A DNA stretch of 34,086 nucleotides from an uncultured Pseudomonadota bacterium (lineage in GTDB: Bacteria; Myxococcota_A; UBA796; SXON01). Location: assembly GCA_903959175.1 (NCBI GenBank), contig CAJBVW010000098.1, positions 1 to 34,086 on the forward strand. The letters are read 5' to 3'. The notes beneath the pieces are model-generated. The model did no database searches. It was not told the DNA's origin and saw nothing but the letters and a program-made list of their open reading frames with translations. A program made the translations under genes and the position numbers. Shown piece after piece: positions 7,418 through 16,388 of this stretch (positions within the stretch are counted from its first letter, which is position 1; every line of letters starts with the position of its first letter).

Positions 7418-8824
7418 CTACCCGCCCGACCCCGTGCCGCCCGGCCGCGTCATCGCCGCGGGGTCGAGCAGGGCGTCGATCGTCGCGTCCGGCAGGACCT
7501 TCGCCGCCTTCGCCACCTCACGGACGCCGCGGTTCGTGCGCGCGGCCTCCTTCGCCAGCTCCGCGGCGCGGTCGTAGCCGAGCGCGGGGGCCAGCGCCGT
7601 CGCGAGCGAGAGGTTGCGCTCGAGGGTGCTCGCGCACTGCTCGCGATCCGCCTCGATCCCGTCGATGCAGCGGCTCGCGAAGGTACGGGCGCCGTTCGCC
7701 AGCAGCGTCACCGAGCGCAGCAGGTTGTCCGCCAGGAGCGGCAGCGCCGTGTTGAGCTGGAGCGATCCGCCCTGCGCGCCGAGGGTCACGGTGGTGTCGT
7801 TCCCGATGACCTGCCACCCGACCATCGCGAGCATCTCGCACATCACCGGGTTGACCTTCCCGGGCATGATCGAGCTCCCGGGCTGCGTCACCGGGAGCTT
7901 CAGCTCGGCGAGCCCCGCGCGGGGGCCGCTCGCGAGCAGGCGCACGTCGTTCGCGATCTTGACGAGCGACACCGCGATCACGCGGAGCTGGCCGCTCGCC
8001 TCGACCACGCCGTCCACCGCGCCCTGGGCCTCGAAGTGGTTCGCGGCCTCGACGAAGGGCAGGCCGGTGTCCACCGAGATGCGCGCGATGGCCTTGCGCG
8101 GGAAGTCGACCGGGCAGTTCAGGCCGGTGCCCACCGCGGTGCCGCCGAGGGCCAGCTCGAGCAGGGCGTCCCGGGCGCGGCCCGCGCGGGAGATGCTGAG
8201 CTCGATCTGGCGCGCCCACCCCGCGAATTCCTGGCCGAGCCGCACGGGCGTGGCGTCCATCAGGTGGGTGCGGCCGGTCTTCACCACGTCGTCGAAGGCG
8301 GCCGCCTTCGTCGCGAGCGCAGTGCGCAGGTACCGGAGCGCGGGGAGGAGGTCCTCCTGGATCGACAGCGCCGCCGCCATGTGGAGCGCGGTGGGGACGA
8401 TGTCGTTCGAGGACTGGCTCATGTTGACGTGGTCGTTCGGATGCACGGGCTTACGCGTGCCGATCTCACCGCCCATGAGCTCGATGGCGCGGTTCGCGAT
8501 GACCTCGTTCGCGTTCATGTTGGTCGACGTGCCGGAGCCCGTCTGGAACACGTCCACCGGGAACTGGGCGTCCCACTCGCCGTCCGCCACCTCCTGCGCG
8601 GCGACGCCGACCCACTCGGCCACGTCCACCGGCAGCAGGCCAAGCTCCTCGTTGGTGAACGCGCACGCGCGCTTCACGATGCCCAGCGCCTGGATGAAGC
8701 GCCGCTGCATGCGTTGGCCCGAGATGGGGAAGTTCTCGATCGCGCGCTGGGTCTGCGCGCCCCAATAGGCGTCCGCGGGGACGCGAACGTCTCCGAGCGA
8801 GTCCCTCTCGATCCGATGGCGCAC
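7418..8824 (-). CDS. fumC: Fumarate hydratase class II
   Basis: A 468-residue cytosolic enzyme of the aspartase/fumarase superfamily that interconverts fumarate and L-malate in the citric acid cycle. The superfamily signature GSSIMPGKVN is at residues 316-325, with the catalytic Ser on its loop. The fumarase-type substrate regions are present too: SGTSTNMNANEV (97-108), HPNDHVNMSQSSND (128-141) and GRTHLMDATPV (184-194). The HLMDATP form is the fumarase version rather than the aspartase one. Length is normal for the family. The start is a GTG at 8824 with a strong GAGGAGG seven bases upstream. It is divergent from queE with 53 bases between. Confidence 0.96.
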   Translation of the reverse strand: MRHRIERDSLGDVRVPADAYWGAQTQRAIENFPISGQRMQRRFIQALGIVKRACAFTNEELGLLPVDVAEWVGVAAQEVADGEWDAQFPVDVFQTGSGTSTNMNANEVIANRAIELMGGEIGTRKPVHPNDHVNMSQSSNDIVPTALHMAAALSIQEDLLPALRYLRTALATKAAAFDDVVKTGRTHLMDATPVRLGQEFAGWARQIELSISRAGRARDALLELALGGTAVGTGLNCPVDFPRKAIARISVDTGLPFVEAANHFEAQGAVDGVVEASGQLRVIAVSLVKIANDVRLLASGPRAGLAELKLPVTQPGSSIMPGKVNPVMCEMLAMVGWQVIGNDTTVTLGAQGGSLQLNTALPLLADNLLRSVTLLANGARTFASRCIDGIEADREQCASTLERNLSLATALAPALGYDRAAELAKEAARTNRGVREVAKAAKVLPDATIDALLDPAAMTRPGGTGSGG

Positions 8825-8877
8825 CCGACCTCCTCAATGGTCGGGGGCTCCTATCTCCGCGGCGGTTAGGGAGAGGC

Positions 8878-9540
8878 GTGACAAACGGTACAGCGGCGGA
8901 CGTTCGGCTCATCGAGGTGTACACCTCCGTCCAGGGCGAGAGCACCTGGGTCGGCCTGCCGTGCGTGTTCGTGCGCTTCGCGGGGTGCAACCTGCGGTGT
9001 ACCTGGTGTGACTCCGTGTTCACCTTCACCGGCGGCACGCGTGAGCCGATCGACGCCGTCGTCGACAAGGTGCTCGCGACCGGCATCCCCCTCGTCGAGG
9101 TCACCGGCGGCGAGCCCCTCGTGCACCGCTCGGCGGCGCCGCTGATGCAGGCCCTGCTCGACCGCGGGCTCACCGTCCTGCTCGAGACCAGCGGCAGCCG
9201 CGACATCTCCGTGGTGCCCGCCGCCGTGCACGTCATCCTCGACCTGAAGCCGCCCGACAGCGGCGAGGAGCGCGCCAACCTCTGGTCCAACGTGCCCCTC
9301 CTTCGCAAGAAGGACGAGGTCAAGTTCGTCATCGCGTCACGACGCGACTACGAGTGGTCGCGTGACGTGACGCGGGAGCACCAGCTCGACCAGAAGGTCG
9401 GGTCGGTCCTCTTCTCGCCCGCGTGGGGCCTCGTTGATCCGCAGGCCCTGGTGGACTGGATCCTCGCCGACCGGCTGCCGGTGCGCTTCCAGGTGCAGAT
9501 GCACAAGTACGTGTGGCCGCCCGAACAGCGAGGGGTGTGA
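8878..9540 (+). CDS. queE: 7-carboxy-7-deazaguanine synthase
   Basis: A 220-residue radical SAM enzyme that contracts 6-carboxytetrahydropterin to 7-carboxy-7-deazaguanine, a step of queuosine and other 7-deazaguanine pathways. The cluster motif is C37-N-L-R-C41-T-W-C44 followed by D, the typical QueE form, preceded by the SVQGES substrate stretch (17-22). The SAM-binding VTGGEPL is near residues 78-84. The C-terminal QVQMHKYVWPP is characteristic of this family. The start is a GTG at 8878 with GGGAGAGG before it. queC, queD and queF are not in the window. The metal chaperone gene begins one base after its stop, which implies co-transcription though not a shared pathway. Confidence 0.95.
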   Translation: MTNGTAADVRLIEVYTSVQGESTWVGLPCVFVRFAGCNLRCTWCDSVFTFTGGTREPIDAVVDKVLATGIPLVEVTGGEPLVHRSAAPLMQALLDRGLTVLLETSGSRDISVVPAAVHVILDLKPPDSGEERANLWSNVPLLRKKDEVKFVIASRRDYEWSRDVTREHQLDQKVGSVLFSPAWGLVDPQALVDWILADRLPVRFQVQMHKYVWPPEQRGV

Positions 9541-9541
9541 G

Positions 9542-9742
9542 ATGGACAGCATCAAGCTCGGGATCGACGGGATGAGCTGCGGGGGCTGCGTGCTCTCCGT
9601 GGAGAAGGCGCTCGCGCGGGTGCCCGGCGTCAAGAAGGTCGTCGTCTCCCTCGACGCGAAGGAAGCCGTGGTCGAAGGCGACAACCTCGATCGGCAGCGC
9701 CTCGCCGACGCCGTGACGGACGCCGGCTACGACGTCCGGTAG
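9542..9742 (+). CDS. Heavy-metal-associated domain protein (CopZ-like chaperone)
   Basis: A 66-residue single-domain protein of the ferredoxin-like HMA fold. The metal site is G-M-S-C13-G-G-C16, matching M-x-C-x-x-C. The later VEKALARVPGV and the final ADAVTDAGYDVR are conserved HMA helices and strand. Such proteins bind Cu(I) or a similar soft metal and hand it to a P-type ATPase. No such ATPase is in the window, so the partner and metal are open. It starts one base after the queE stop. Confidence 0.93.
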   Translation: MDSIKLGIDGMSCGGCVLSVEKALARVPGVKKVVVSLDAKEAVVEGDNLDRQRLADAVTDAGYDVR

Positions 9743-9755
9743 CCGCGGGGCCCCC

Positions 9756-9786
9756 GCCCGCCGCTCGCCCGCCGCTCGCCCGCCGC
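9756..9786. repeat. Short tandem repeat, 11-base unit, 2.8 copies
   Basis: The unit GCCCGCCGCTC occurs at 9756-9766 and 9767-9777, followed by a nine-base partial copy to 9786. It fills the gap between two convergent genes and ends at the stop codon of the FHA gene. Confidence 0.75.
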
Positions 9787-11418
9787 CTACTCGTGCGTGA
9801 GGCGGTAGTTCAGCACCAGGCACGGCACCGGCCCCGGCAGCTTGCCGAAGGTGGCCTCCATCTTCTTCGCGTCGCCCTTGAGCGCGGCGTCGCACGACAG
9901 GACGATCGCGCGGGCGATCACCTCGGCGGTGCGCTCGAGCACCCACGGCCCGCCCGGCGTGTCCGCGACGACGACGGTGGGTGACTGCTTCACGAAGTCG
10001 AGGGTGATCTTCGACGCGTCGGCGTAGCGGGTGCCGGGGATGTCCGCGGCGAAGATCTTGGCGATGCGGGAGACGGTCACGAAGGGGCTGTCGATGTCGG
10101 GCACGAACTTGGCCGACCGCCCGACGCTGTCCTCGAAGAGGGAGACGACCTTGGCGATCGACTCGCGGTCGTCGTCACCGTCGGCACGCACGCACGTGCG
10201 CTCGCCCTGGCGGATGGCGTCCACGCCGCTCGGGACGGTGGTGTCGAGCGGCGGGAACCCCGCGGCGGCGGCGGTCTCGGAGAGGAGCTGGGTCCGTGCG
10301 ACCTCGTCCTGTGAGATCTGCGTCGCGTCGCCTTCGACGTAGGCGTCCAGTGCCACGTTCGTAAAGCCGAGGTTCTTCGCCTGTCGATAGCTGAGGCGCG
10401 CGGGGCCGCGGGCGCAGACCGTCTTGTTCGCGCCGTCGAGCGTCTGGCCCCACTGGCCCTGGACGCGGTTGCGGGTCGCGGCGAGGAAGGGGAGGAGGCG
10501 CTTGGTGTCGGGGTCGAAGTTGTCGGACTTCTCGATGCGCTCGCGCAGCTTCGCGAATTCCTCGGGCCGCGCCGAGTCCTCGTAGAGCCAGGAGTACACG
10601 TCTGGGTTGTCGAGGATCTTCTTGGACTCCGTCTTCACGAGGCCGATGAACGCCTTGTCCTTGTTCATCGCGAGGCCCACCGACCGCACGCCGGTGATCG
10701 TGACCGCGAGCTCGTCGAACTTGAAGTTCTCGACGTCGTTGCCGATGCTCCCCGCGTAGGCGAGGCTCTCCTTGCAGGTCTCGGCCTCCTCGACCGCCTT
10801 GTTGGCGTCCGTCTTGAACTTGAAGGCGGTGCACGCGGACACGCCGGTCGAGAAGTACCCGAAGAGCATGATCGCGCCGAGGATGATGATCCGCGGCTGC
10901 CAGATGGCGCCCGACTTGATGAAGTACATCCCGCGCATCGCGATGGCGACGGGCGAGAGGGTGTAGAGGCGGGCCAGGAAGAGATCGAGGCCGGCGCGGC
11001 CGAACCGGCCGGCGGTCAGGTTCTGCGGTCCGCGCCGGGTGGGGGCGCGGGCGGCCTTCATCTCGGGCGGAAGATCGCCGAGCTCGATGAAGAAACGCGG
11101 GCCCTCGGACGTGACGAGCGCGAAGGAGTCCCCCGGCTTGACCGCGGTGGGCGCCTGGACCTGGATGGGCCGCCGCGCGTCGCCCTTCCACAGGAACACC
11201 GCCGCCGTGCGCTCCGAGGGCGCGAGGATCATGTTGGCCCCGCCCTGGCGGATGACCTTGCAGTGCTCCTTCGCGACGCCGAGGGACTCGGGGAGGGTGA
11301 TGTGGCACCGATCCTTGTTGGAGCCGAGGCGCGCCTCCAGCCCTTCGAACGGCCCGAAGCGGGTGCCGCCGAACTCGGGGGACAAGACGAGGTAGAGGAC
11401 GAGATCGCCTTGGGCCAT
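9787..11418 (-). CDS. FHA-like domain membrane protein
   Basis: A 543-residue protein. The first 115 residues look like a forkhead-associated domain: ARLGSNKDRCHITLPESLGV then AKEHCKV match the 'GR...cdi.l....vs..Ha' pattern, although the usual Ser is replaced by Ala, so phosphothreonine binding is not assured. A basic linker leads to a hydrophobic segment around 175-195 (RIIILGAIMLFGYFSTGVSA), the single membrane span. The remainder is a large, probably periplasmic, mixed domain with several Cys. I know no name for it. A TATACT element lies 17 bases before the ATG on this strand. It is divergent from another FHA-like membrane gene and may form one signalling system with the kinase and VWA genes. 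Confidence 0.75.
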   Translation of the reverse strand: MAQGDLVLYLVLSPEFGGTRFGPFEGLEARLGSNKDRCHITLPESLGVAKEHCKVIRQGGANMILAPSERTAAVFLWKGDARRPIQVQAPTAVKPGDSFALVTSEGPRFFIELGDLPPEMKAARAPTRRGPQNLTAGRFGRAGLDLFLARLYTLSPVAIAMRGMYFIKSGAIWQPRIIILGAIMLFGYFSTGVSACTAFKFKTDANKAVEEAETCKESLAYAGSIGNDVENFKFDELAVTITGVRSVGLAMNKDKAFIGLVKTESKKILDNPDVYSWLYEDSARPEEFAKLRERIEKSDNFDPDTKRLLPFLAATRNRVQGQWGQTLDGANKTVCARGPARLSYRQAKNLGFTNVALDAYVEGDATQISQDEVARTQLLSETAAAAGFPPLDTTVPSGVDAIRQGERTCVRADGDDDRESIAKVVSLFEDSVGRSAKFVPDIDSPFVTVSRIAKIFAADIPGTRYADASKITLDFVKQSPTVVVADTPGGPWVLERTAEVIARAIVLSCDAALKGDAKKMEATFGKLPGPVPCLVLNYRLTHE

Positions 11419-11434
11419 GTGCGCTCCGCCGCGG

Positions 11435-11440
11435 AGTATA
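11435..11440 (-). promoter_or_regulatory. Candidate -10 element (TATACT, minus strand)
   Basis: On the minus strand TATACT precedes the ATG at 11418, with GGAG and only about ten bases of predicted leader. It is the best -10 match in the 107-base divergent gap. Confidence 0.4.
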
Positions 11441-11510
11441 CGCCACGGGCCCGCTCCCGACCGTGCGTCCGTGCCCCGGAACGCGCCGCATCCGCGGCTT
11501 CGACCCGTGA

Positions 11511-11516
11511 TAGAAT
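11511..11516 (+). promoter_or_regulatory. Candidate -10 element (TAGAAT) with almost no leader
   Basis: TAGAAT ends ten bases before the GTG at 11526. Transcription would begin within about three bases of the start codon, so the mRNA would be practically leaderless. No Shine-Dalgarno sequence is visible. Confidence 0.4.
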
Positions 11517-11525
11517 CGCGACCCC

Positions 11526-12536
11526 GTGAACATCTTCCTCATCCCCTACACCTGGATGCGTCACCTCTCGCTGGCGCTCGTGTGCTCCGGCGCCGCGCTG
11601 ATCGCGTGGTGGGTGGTGCTGGCCTTCGGGGTGATCTTTCCGTTCTGGACCGTGGCCTGGGACGGCGCCGTCTACCTCACCGCGCTCGTCGTCGCGGTGG
11701 CGGGCGCCTCCACCCTGGCCGAGGCCTCGCTCCGCCGTGAAGCCGTGTGGAAGCGGGTGTTGCGCACGGCGGGGAGCGGCGCCATCTCCGGGTTGCTGGC
11801 GATGGCCGGGTACTGGAGCTGGCACAGCGTCGCCGGCCCGCTCGCCTTCGACGACGCGGGGGAGCTCGACCTCGGCGAGCCCACCCTCGTCTCGCTCCGC
11901 TACCGCCTCGCCGCCTTCTTCATCTGCGGCGTCCTCACGGGCATCGGCCCCCTCGTGTTCCGTCGCGGCGCGGGGTTCTTCACGCACATGGGCGCCGGCG
12001 CCGCCGCGGGGCTCGTGGCGGGCGCGACCTGGTACGTGATGGGGTACCCCAAGTCCTCCTTCATCGGCCTGTCCGACCTCTACCTGGCGAGCGCCGGCGG
12101 CGCGCTCGCCTTCGGCGGCACGTTCGGAATATTGGCCTGGGGGATCCCCGATAATCTCTACGCCGGCTGGCTCCGCATCGTCAGCGAGTCGCGCCACGGG
12201 CGGCGCATCCCGGTCGACGCACCGGACGGCGGCGTACGCGAGCGCTTCGTCGGCCACTTCCCGCGCGGGCTCGACCTCTTCCTCCCCGCGGAGGACGGCG
12301 TGATGGAGCTCCACATGTCCGTGATGGTCACGCGCAAGCAGGAGTACCGCGCGCGCGGGCTCACCCTGAAGCCCACGCTCGTCCGGCGCTTCCTCGAGCG
12401 GATCGATCTGCGCTACGACGCCCGGCGCCCCGCCCCGCTGGAGACACGGCTCTCCTCGGGTGACCGCCTCCTCCTCGGCCCCTCGAACGACCCCACCGTC
12501 GTCGAGTTCATCATGCTCCCTCGGGAGGAGCGGTGA
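11526..12536 (+). CDS. Polytopic membrane protein with a C-terminal FHA-like domain
   Basis: A 336-residue protein starting at a GTG. About six hydrophobic segments lie in the first 210 residues (roughly 15-40, 46-65, 82-98, 128-145, 152-172 and 186-207), including Trp/Ala-rich ones. The remaining 125 residues are soluble. Their end (VRRFLERIDLRYDARR, then LSSGDRLLLG, then VEFIMLPRE) resembles the last strands of an FHA domain, where 'L-x-x-G-D-x-I-x-L-G' is typical. This suggests a membrane-bound phosphopeptide-binding protein, but the first half of the FHA motif is not clear. The next gene (VWA lipoprotein) overlaps its stop as GTGA, so both are translated together. Confidence 0.7.
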   Translation: MNIFLIPYTWMRHLSLALVCSGAALIAWWVVLAFGVIFPFWTVAWDGAVYLTALVVAVAGASTLAEASLRREAVWKRVLRTAGSGAISGLLAMAGYWSWHSVAGPLAFDDAGELDLGEPTLVSLRYRLAAFFICGVLTGIGPLVFRRGAGFFTHMGAGAAAGLVAGATWYVMGYPKSSFIGLSDLYLASAGGALAFGGTFGILAWGIPDNLYAGWLRIVSESRHGRRIPVDAPDGGVRERFVGHFPRGLDLFLPAEDGVMELHMSVMVTRKQEYRARGLTLKPTLVRRFLERIDLRYDARRPAPLETRLSSGDRLLLGPSNDPTVVEFIMLPREER

Positions 12537-13978
12537 GGTTCCTCTCCTTCCTCCTCGCCTTCGCGTTGGTGGGCTGCGGGCAGTCCGACCTCGCGCCGGT
12601 CCCCGGGACCACGGTGCGCGTCGCGCCGCCCACGGCGAGCGGTCAGGGAAAGCAGGCGCTCGAGCTGCACATCTTCACCACGGAAGAGGAGTGCTACGCC
12701 ACGGTGAAGGAGGAGGACGTCGCCAACTGCCTCCCCTTCGTCGACCGCGCGTCCGGGCAGGTCCGCGTCGCCTTCCAGATGCGCGTCGACGGCGAAGAGT
12801 GGAAGATCCCCCTGTCGGAAGACAACATGGAGATCTTCCACAAGAACCAGCGCGTGCTGCGGGAGGGCCGGAACGACTTCCAGATCGTCCCCCACGAGCC
12901 CGCGCGCGCCGACCAGCTCTTCATCCTCCTCATCGACAGCTCGGGCTCCATGTCCATCGTCGACGAGGAGGGCAGCGGCCGCACGCGCATGGACAAGCTC
13001 CGCGCGGCGCTGCTCCGCAACGACGTGGTGGACGCCTTCTTCCCCACCGACGTGAAGACCGCCGTGGTCCCGCTGATCTTCAAGGGCTCCGGCGTGCCCG
13101 AGCCGCTCGGCGGCAAGTGGATCGTCGACAACAAGAAGGACTTCCGGCAGCTCATCAAGAACGAGCTGAAGGTCGGCGCCGGCTTCACCTACTTCTACAA
13201 CGCGGTGGACTGGGCCTCGAGCACCCTCCTGACCAACCCCGAGATCAAGCGCGCGGTCGAGGTCGGCAAGCAGGCGCCGACGATCATCGCCCTGACCGAC
13301 GGCTTCAACAACGAGCTCCCGACGGACGTGTGCTCGGACAACGCGCCGCGCCTCGAGAAGATGCTGAAGCGGCTCGACGGCGTCCGTCGCGGCGAAGCCT
13401 CCGACGTGCGCAACGTCCCCACGGTGTACACCGTCGGCCTCGGGCGCTCCGCCTGGCGCGGCTTCGAGGTCCCGGACGACCTCAGCGTCTCCCCCCGCGT
13501 CATGTGCAAGGGCTTCGCCGGCGAGATCATCAACGGCGGCGTCGAGACCCGCGGCGTCGACAACGGCGCCCTCTCGTGGATCGCCAAGGTGGGCGGCGGT
13601 AGCTCGTTCATCAGCCGCACGACCGAGGGCCTCGCCGACGCGTTCAAGGCGGCGGCCGCGGTTCGGTTCCGTTGGTTCGAGGCCCGCTACAAGGTCGATC
13701 CCTTCTACCTGCGCCGCTCCTTCGAGACAAAGCTCCGCCTCTCCTCCCTCCTCCGAAGCGAGGGCGCGGTCTGGATCCATCCGAGCGGCTGGTTCGACGC
13801 GCCCCCGGGCGTGCCCGACGCCGACGGCTGGGTGCACGCCACGACCTTCCGCGAGACGACGACCGTCCTCCTGCCGGTCCTCGGGCTGCTGGTCGCGCTC
13901 GGCTACCTCCCGGCCGCCTGGTTCAACGTCCGGCGCGCGCTGTTCTCCCGCGTCGCGAGGCGGAAGAAGGGCCGCTGA
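12533..13978 (+). CDS. VWA-domain lipoprotein with a C-terminal membrane segment
   Basis: A 481-residue protein starting at a GTG that overlaps the previous stop. The N-terminus MRFLSFLLAFALVGC is a lipobox with Cys15. A von Willebrand factor A domain begins about residue 128, with the metal site D135-S-S-G-S139-M and the later TDGFNN segment supplying the MIDAS Asp. A hydrophobic segment near 443-463 (TTVLLPVLGLLVALGYLPAAW) is followed by a strongly basic tail. The protein would therefore be held at the membrane at both ends with the VWA domain outside the cytoplasm. VWA domains bind protein partners through a metal ion. It lies between the FHA-like gene and the kinase gene. Confidence 0.85.
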   Translation: MRFLSFLLAFALVGCGQSDLAPVPGTTVRVAPPTASGQGKQALELHIFTTEEECYATVKEEDVANCLPFVDRASGQVRVAFQMRVDGEEWKIPLSEDNMEIFHKNQRVLREGRNDFQIVPHEPARADQLFILLIDSSGSMSIVDEEGSGRTRMDKLRAALLRNDVVDAFFPTDVKTAVVPLIFKGSGVPEPLGGKWIVDNKKDFRQLIKNELKVGAGFTYFYNAVDWASSTLLTNPEIKRAVEVGKQAPTIIALTDGFNNELPTDVCSDNAPRLEKMLKRLDGVRRGEASDVRNVPTVYTVGLGRSAWRGFEVPDDLSVSPRVMCKGFAGEIINGGVETRGVDNGALSWIAKVGGGSSFISRTTEGLADAFKAAAAVRFRWFEARYKVDPFYLRRSFETKLRLSSLLRSEGAVWIHPSGWFDAPPGVPDADGWVHATTFRETTTVLLPVLGLLVALGYLPAAWFNVRRALFSRVARRKKGR

Positions 13979-14034
13979 ACGGAGGGGGGACGCCGCTCCC
14001 TCGGGCGCGGGTTGCGGGCGGGGTCGCGATGCCG

Positions 14035-14040
14035 TACGAT
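14035..14040 (+). promoter_or_regulatory. Candidate -10 element (TACGAT) for the kinase gene
   Basis: TACGAT lies 26 bases before the GTG at 14067 within the 88-base gap after the VWA gene. No clear -35 box or ribosome binding site is seen. Confidence 0.25.
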
Positions 14041-14066
14041 CGAGCCGCCGTCAAACTGGACTCCGC

Positions 14067-16301
14067 GTGGCCCGCTCCATCAAACAGTACGAGATCACCG
14101 GAGAGCTCGGCGCCGGGCATTTCGGCAAGGTGTACCTCGCGGTGGGCGAGGTGCCGGGGCGGGGCATCCACCCCGGGAAGCGGCGCGTGGTCGCCGTCAA
14201 GAAGCTGCGCGAGCCGAACCCGGAGTCGGTGCGCCTGCTGTTGCAGGAATTCGCGCTCCTCGATCAGGTGAAGCACCGCAGCATCGTCCGCGTCTTCGAG
14301 TACCTCGAGGACGAGGACGCCGTCGTGATGGAGGTTGTGCACGGCGTCACCCTCCGCGAGGTGTTGGACGCGTGCGTCAAGGCGCGCGAGCAGGTCTACA
14401 CCGAGGCCGCCGTCGAGATCGGCTGCGAGCTCGCGGACGCGCTCTACCAAGCCTACACGACCCCCGGCGACAACGGCGAGCGCCTCCAGCTCGTCCATCG
14501 GGACCTGAAGCCCGAGAACGTGATGCTGACGAAGGCGGGCGAGGTCAAGATCCTCGACTTCGGCCTCGCCCGCGTCGACAACGCCGACTTCGCCCGGGAC
14601 GACCCCAACCGCGTCAAGGGCACGCCCGTCTACATGGCGCCCGAGCAGGCGCGCGGCGAGGACATCGACCACCGCACCGACCTCTTCGCGCTCGGCCTCA
14701 TCCTGTACGAGCTCCTCATGGGGCGCCCGGCCTACCGCGTCCCGATGGACGCGCCCGACCCGATCGCTGCCGTCTACGCCGCGATCGAGGGCGGCGAGCT
14801 CTCGGAGCAGTGCCGCGAGCTGGAATCGAAGCTGCCCGGCATGGGTCCCATCGTGGCCAAGCTCCTCCAGGCCCGGCCGCGCAACCGGTACCAGACCGGG
14901 CACGACCTGCTCGTCGACCTTCGTCGCCAGCTCTACAAGGATCGTGGCGTCTATCTAAAGGAATTCTGCGATTTCTTCTACGGGAGCCTCCATCGGCTCC
15001 CCGATCTGCCCGACGCTGACCCAGGGCAGGGAGGTACCCGGATGACAACCAACGACAAGGCTCCGCGGAAGAGCATCGAGGAGCGCTTGCGCGAATCGAT
15101 GAGCCGTGACGCCTCGCCCGCTCCCATGCCCGCGCACGTCGAGCCGGAGGCGACCGGCCCGAAGGCGCCGGTGCCCGTCCGCCGCGTGCCGCCTCCCGTG
15201 CGGCCCGCCCCCCCCGTGACCCCGGTGTCCGCCTCGCCCTCGCCGGTGGTCGCCCCGAAGATCGTGCCCCGCAGCGCCTCCGCCGCGCGCCCCGCGCCGA
15301 GCGTTCAGGAGGACGACCTCCCGCCGTCCGTGAAGGGCGGCAAGCCCGGCGCCCCCAGGCCGGCCGCGCCGGCGCCGCGCAAGTCGCTGGGCGCCCGCAG
15401 CCCCGACGAGACCGGCATGCTCCAGATGATGCCGCTCTCCGACAACGAGGACGAGAAGGAGGCAGGAAACGATCCGAGCGCCACCTCGTTCTTCGCGATC
15501 CCCGCGCCGAAGTCGGAGCGCCCGAAGGCGGGGAGCGCGCCGCCGTCCGCCGCGCCGATGTCGATGTCCGGCCCGCCCGCGGCCCGCCCGGCCTTCAACG
15601 GCCCCCCCACCTTCAACCCGACCCCGATCTCCGGCGGCGGCTCGATGGGCCCGCCGCCGTCGCACGCGCCCCAGCCGATGGTGTCCGGCCCGGTCGTCAG
15701 CTACGGCGGCGCCGCCAACAACACGCCGTTCCAGGTCGCCGGCCCGCAGCCCACGGGCAACAACAACGCCGAGTCGCGCGTGCAGTCCGTGCGCGTCTTC
15801 GCCGTCCTGCTCGGCGTCTTCGCGCTCGCGTGCGTGGCCGTCCTCTCGGTCGTCGCGCTCTGGTTCTTCCAGATGCAAAAGGTCGAGAAGCCCGTGGAGA
15901 CCGTCGCCGTCGCCGCGCCGGCGCCGCAGGTGAAGAAGGCGAAGGAGGACACGGGCCAGGTCGCCAAGGTCGAGACCAAGGCCGCGCCCGTGCGCCCCCG
16001 CACCGTCAAGGACCCGACGCCGAGGGCCCCGTCCGCGCCCGCCGCGCCGAGGCTCGGCGCCAAGGCGGCGGTGAACGTGACCTTCACCGGCTCGCCGATC
16101 CCCACGAGCGTGGAGATCACCTGCCCGAGCTTCCGCGACAAGCGCTCGTTGAACAACGGCAGCGCCACCGTGCCCGACGTGCCGACGGGCGAGTCCTGCC
16201 AGCTCCACCCGAAGGGCGCCGGCGCGCCCACCTCGGCGTCGGTCTCCGGCGGCAAGTCCTACACCTGCGCCATCTCCGGGACCGTCACGAGCTGCCGGTA
16301 G
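14067..16301 (+). CDS. Eukaryotic-like Ser/Thr protein kinase, single-pass membrane (PknB-type)
   Basis: A 744-residue protein starting at a GTG. Residues 8-310 are a complete Hanks-type kinase: Gly-loop GAGHFG (15-20), VAVK with Lys45, HRD at 144-146 with catalytic Asp146 and DLKPEN, DFG at 164-166 and APE at 191-193. Residues about 330-560 are a Pro/Ala/Ser-rich disordered linker with many possible phosphorylation sites. A membrane helix lies near 574-600, so the kinase faces the cytoplasm. The C-terminal 75 residues outside the cell have four Cys and a PEGA-like strand pattern. It is likely a sensor or regulator acting with the FHA-like and VWA proteins upstream, since FHA domains read phosphothreonine. 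The signal it senses is unknown. Confidence 0.93.
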   Translation: MARSIKQYEITGELGAGHFGKVYLAVGEVPGRGIHPGKRRVVAVKKLREPNPESVRLLLQEFALLDQVKHRSIVRVFEYLEDEDAVVMEVVHGVTLREVLDACVKAREQVYTEAAVEIGCELADALYQAYTTPGDNGERLQLVHRDLKPENVMLTKAGEVKILDFGLARVDNADFARDDPNRVKGTPVYMAPEQARGEDIDHRTDLFALGLILYELLMGRPAYRVPMDAPDPIAAVYAAIEGGELSEQCRELESKLPGMGPIVAKLLQARPRNRYQTGHDLLVDLRRQLYKDRGVYLKEFCDFFYGSLHRLPDLPDADPGQGGTRMTTNDKAPRKSIEERLRESMSRDASPAPMPAHVEPEATGPKAPVPVRRVPPPVRPAPPVTPVSASPSPVVAPKIVPRSASAARPAPSVQEDDLPPSVKGGKPGAPRPAAPAPRKSLGARSPDETGMLQMMPLSDNEDEKEAGNDPSATSFFAIPAPKSERPKAGSAPPSAAPMSMSGPPAARPAFNGPPTFNPTPISGGGSMGPPPSHAPQPMVSGPVVSYGGAANNTPFQVAGPQPTGNNNAESRVQSVRVFAVLLGVFALACVAVLSVVALWFFQMQKVEKPVETVAVAAPAPQVKKAKEDTGQVAKVETKAAPVRPRTVKDPTPRAPSAPAAPRLGAKAAVNVTFTGSPIPTSVEITCPSFRDKRSLNNGSATVPDVPTGESCQLHPKGAGAPTSASVSGGKSYTCAISGTVTSCR

Positions 16302-16357
16302 GCGCCGTCCGAACGCCGATGCGCGTGCTCGTTGCTGCAAGCGGCGAGCGCTTCGCG

Positions 16358-16363
16358 TAGACT
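16358..16363 (+). promoter_or_regulatory. Candidate -10 element (TAGACT) for the outer-membrane protein gene
   Basis: TAGACT lies 26 bases before the ATG at 16389, with GAGGGGAG as a strong ribosome binding site between. A TTGCTG at 16332-16337 is a possible -35 but the spacer of 20 is long. Confidence 0.3.
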
Positions 16364-16388
16364 CGCGCGCAGACTCGGAGGAGGGGAG

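Noticed and set aside
9756-9786. CRISPR-like repeat
   Set aside because: Adjacent 11-base copies have no spacers, so this is a simple tandem repeat.
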